Positions 33,074-33,227 of a stretch of DNA of 33,227 nt are shown piece by piece. The translations under genes were made by a program, and so were the position numbers. Positions within the stretch are counted from its first letter, which is position 1. Every line of letters starts with the position of its first letter. Origin of the DNA: Candidatus Pseudolachnospira avium (lineage in GTDB: Bacteria; Bacillota; Clostridia; Lachnospirales; Lachnospiraceae). The stretch spans positions 1-33,227 of the forward strand of contig CAJFTW010000102.1 of the NCBI GenBank assembly GCA_904420025.1, given 5' to 3'. Under the pieces are notes generated by a model, which saw only the letters and a program-made list of their open reading frames with translations, did not search any database and was not told the origin of the DNA.

Positions 33074-33131
33074 ATATACCGCAGAGGAAGGAGGGCTGTC
33101 CGGAATCATTCCAGGGCAGCCCTCGGTATAT
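33074..33131 (+). terminator. Compound hairpin after the binding-protein gene
   Basis: ATATACC (33074-33080) pairs with GGTATAT (33125-33131) around GAGGGCTGTCC (33091-33101)/GGGCAGCCCTC (33114-33124), with one G-U pair. No T-run follows. It may be a partial terminator or mRNA stabiliser between the binding protein and its permease genes. Confidence 0.5.
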
Positions 33132-33141
33132 CCGGATCCTT

Positions 33142-33227
33142 CGGGTGTACCTGTATGCCGTGAGAAGCACGGCGAATTGAGGAAACACCCTCCGGGTGTA
33201 CCTGTATGCCGTGAGAAGCACGGCGAA
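33142..33227. repeat. 35-bp direct repeat with 51-bp period, running into the window end
   Basis: Two identical 35-bp copies, 33142-33176 and 33193-33227, separated by 16 bp. Each contains a GCCGTG-AGAAG-CACGGC hairpin. The spacer and second copy together form ACACCC-TCC-GGGTGT. The second copy ends at the last base of the window, so the array may continue. Confidence 0.95.

Noticed and set aside
31416-33221. A minus-strand frame of about 600 codons antisense to the solute-binding protein, including a 17-residue repeat from the 51-bp array
   Set aside because: It is a shadow of the binding-protein gene, with no ribosome binding site. The peptide repeat only reflects the DNA repeat period being divisible by three.
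33142-33227. CRISPR array
   Set aside because: The spacer is 16 bp, only two repeats are visible, and no cas gene is near. The repeat has its own strong internal hairpin, but the geometry does not fit.

Overview
The window looks like a chromosomal segment of a GC-rich, anaerobic gut-type Clostridia (Oscillospiraceae-like) bacterium. Reasons: a Firmicutes-style dgt-dnaG-sigA-trmK-nif3 gene order, a short primary sigma factor, strong AGGAGG ribosome binding sites throughout, an A-type RNase P RNA and a YdiF-type CoA-transferase cluster. The taxonomic placement is inference; no 16S gene is present.

Layout. (1) 1-2.5 kb, plus strand: the 3' part of a tryptophan synthase beta gene cut by the window edge, an S33-type alpha/beta hydrolase and a GNAT acetyltransferase. 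(2) 2.5-5.1 kb, minus strand: a tightly overlapped cassette TPR protein - DUF4037 nucleotidyltransferase-like protein - DUF4125 protein, preceded by a leader with two codon-phased tandem repeats and a possible 35-residue leader ORF that ends on the TPR start codon. (3) 5.2-12.5 kb, plus strand: the housekeeping cluster dgt-like, dnaG, sigA, trmK, nif3 and a TGS/uridine-kinase-like nucleoside kinase. (4) 12.45-17.7 kb, minus strand: a visibly AT-richer block with a LysR regulator, two adjacent GPH-family sugar/glycoside symporter paralogues and an esterase-type alpha/beta hydrolase, probably an uptake and hydrolysis operon. (5) 17.8-21.0 kb, minus strand: MoxR ATPase - DUF58 - DUF4129-like membrane protein, overlapping genes. 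(6) 21.2-21.6 kb: RNase P RNA (rnpB), plus strand, with its own promoter and a terminator hairpin shared with the MATE gene. (7) 21.6-26.9 kb: a MATE transporter (minus), diverging from a zinc-ribbon/TM/discoidin-like protein (plus), then a second MoxR-like AAA+ ATPase and a CoxE-like VWA protein. (8) 26.9-33.2 kb: a LysR regulator diverging from a ProC-like oxidoreductase, then a crotonase, a YdiF-type CoA-transferase and a family-5 solute-binding lipoprotein. The window ends inside a 51-bp-period repeat.

How the genes work together. Block 3 is the replication/transcription initiation operon of Firmicutes. Blocks 4 and 8 read as two substrate-responsive catabolic modules: ester or glycoside uptake and cleavage, and CoA-dependent acid activation and (de)hydration with solute capture. 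Blocks 5 and 7 each pair a MoxR-type ATPase with a VWA or DUF58 client. Block 2 is a conserved but functionally uncharacterised module and the best candidate here for an undescribed system.
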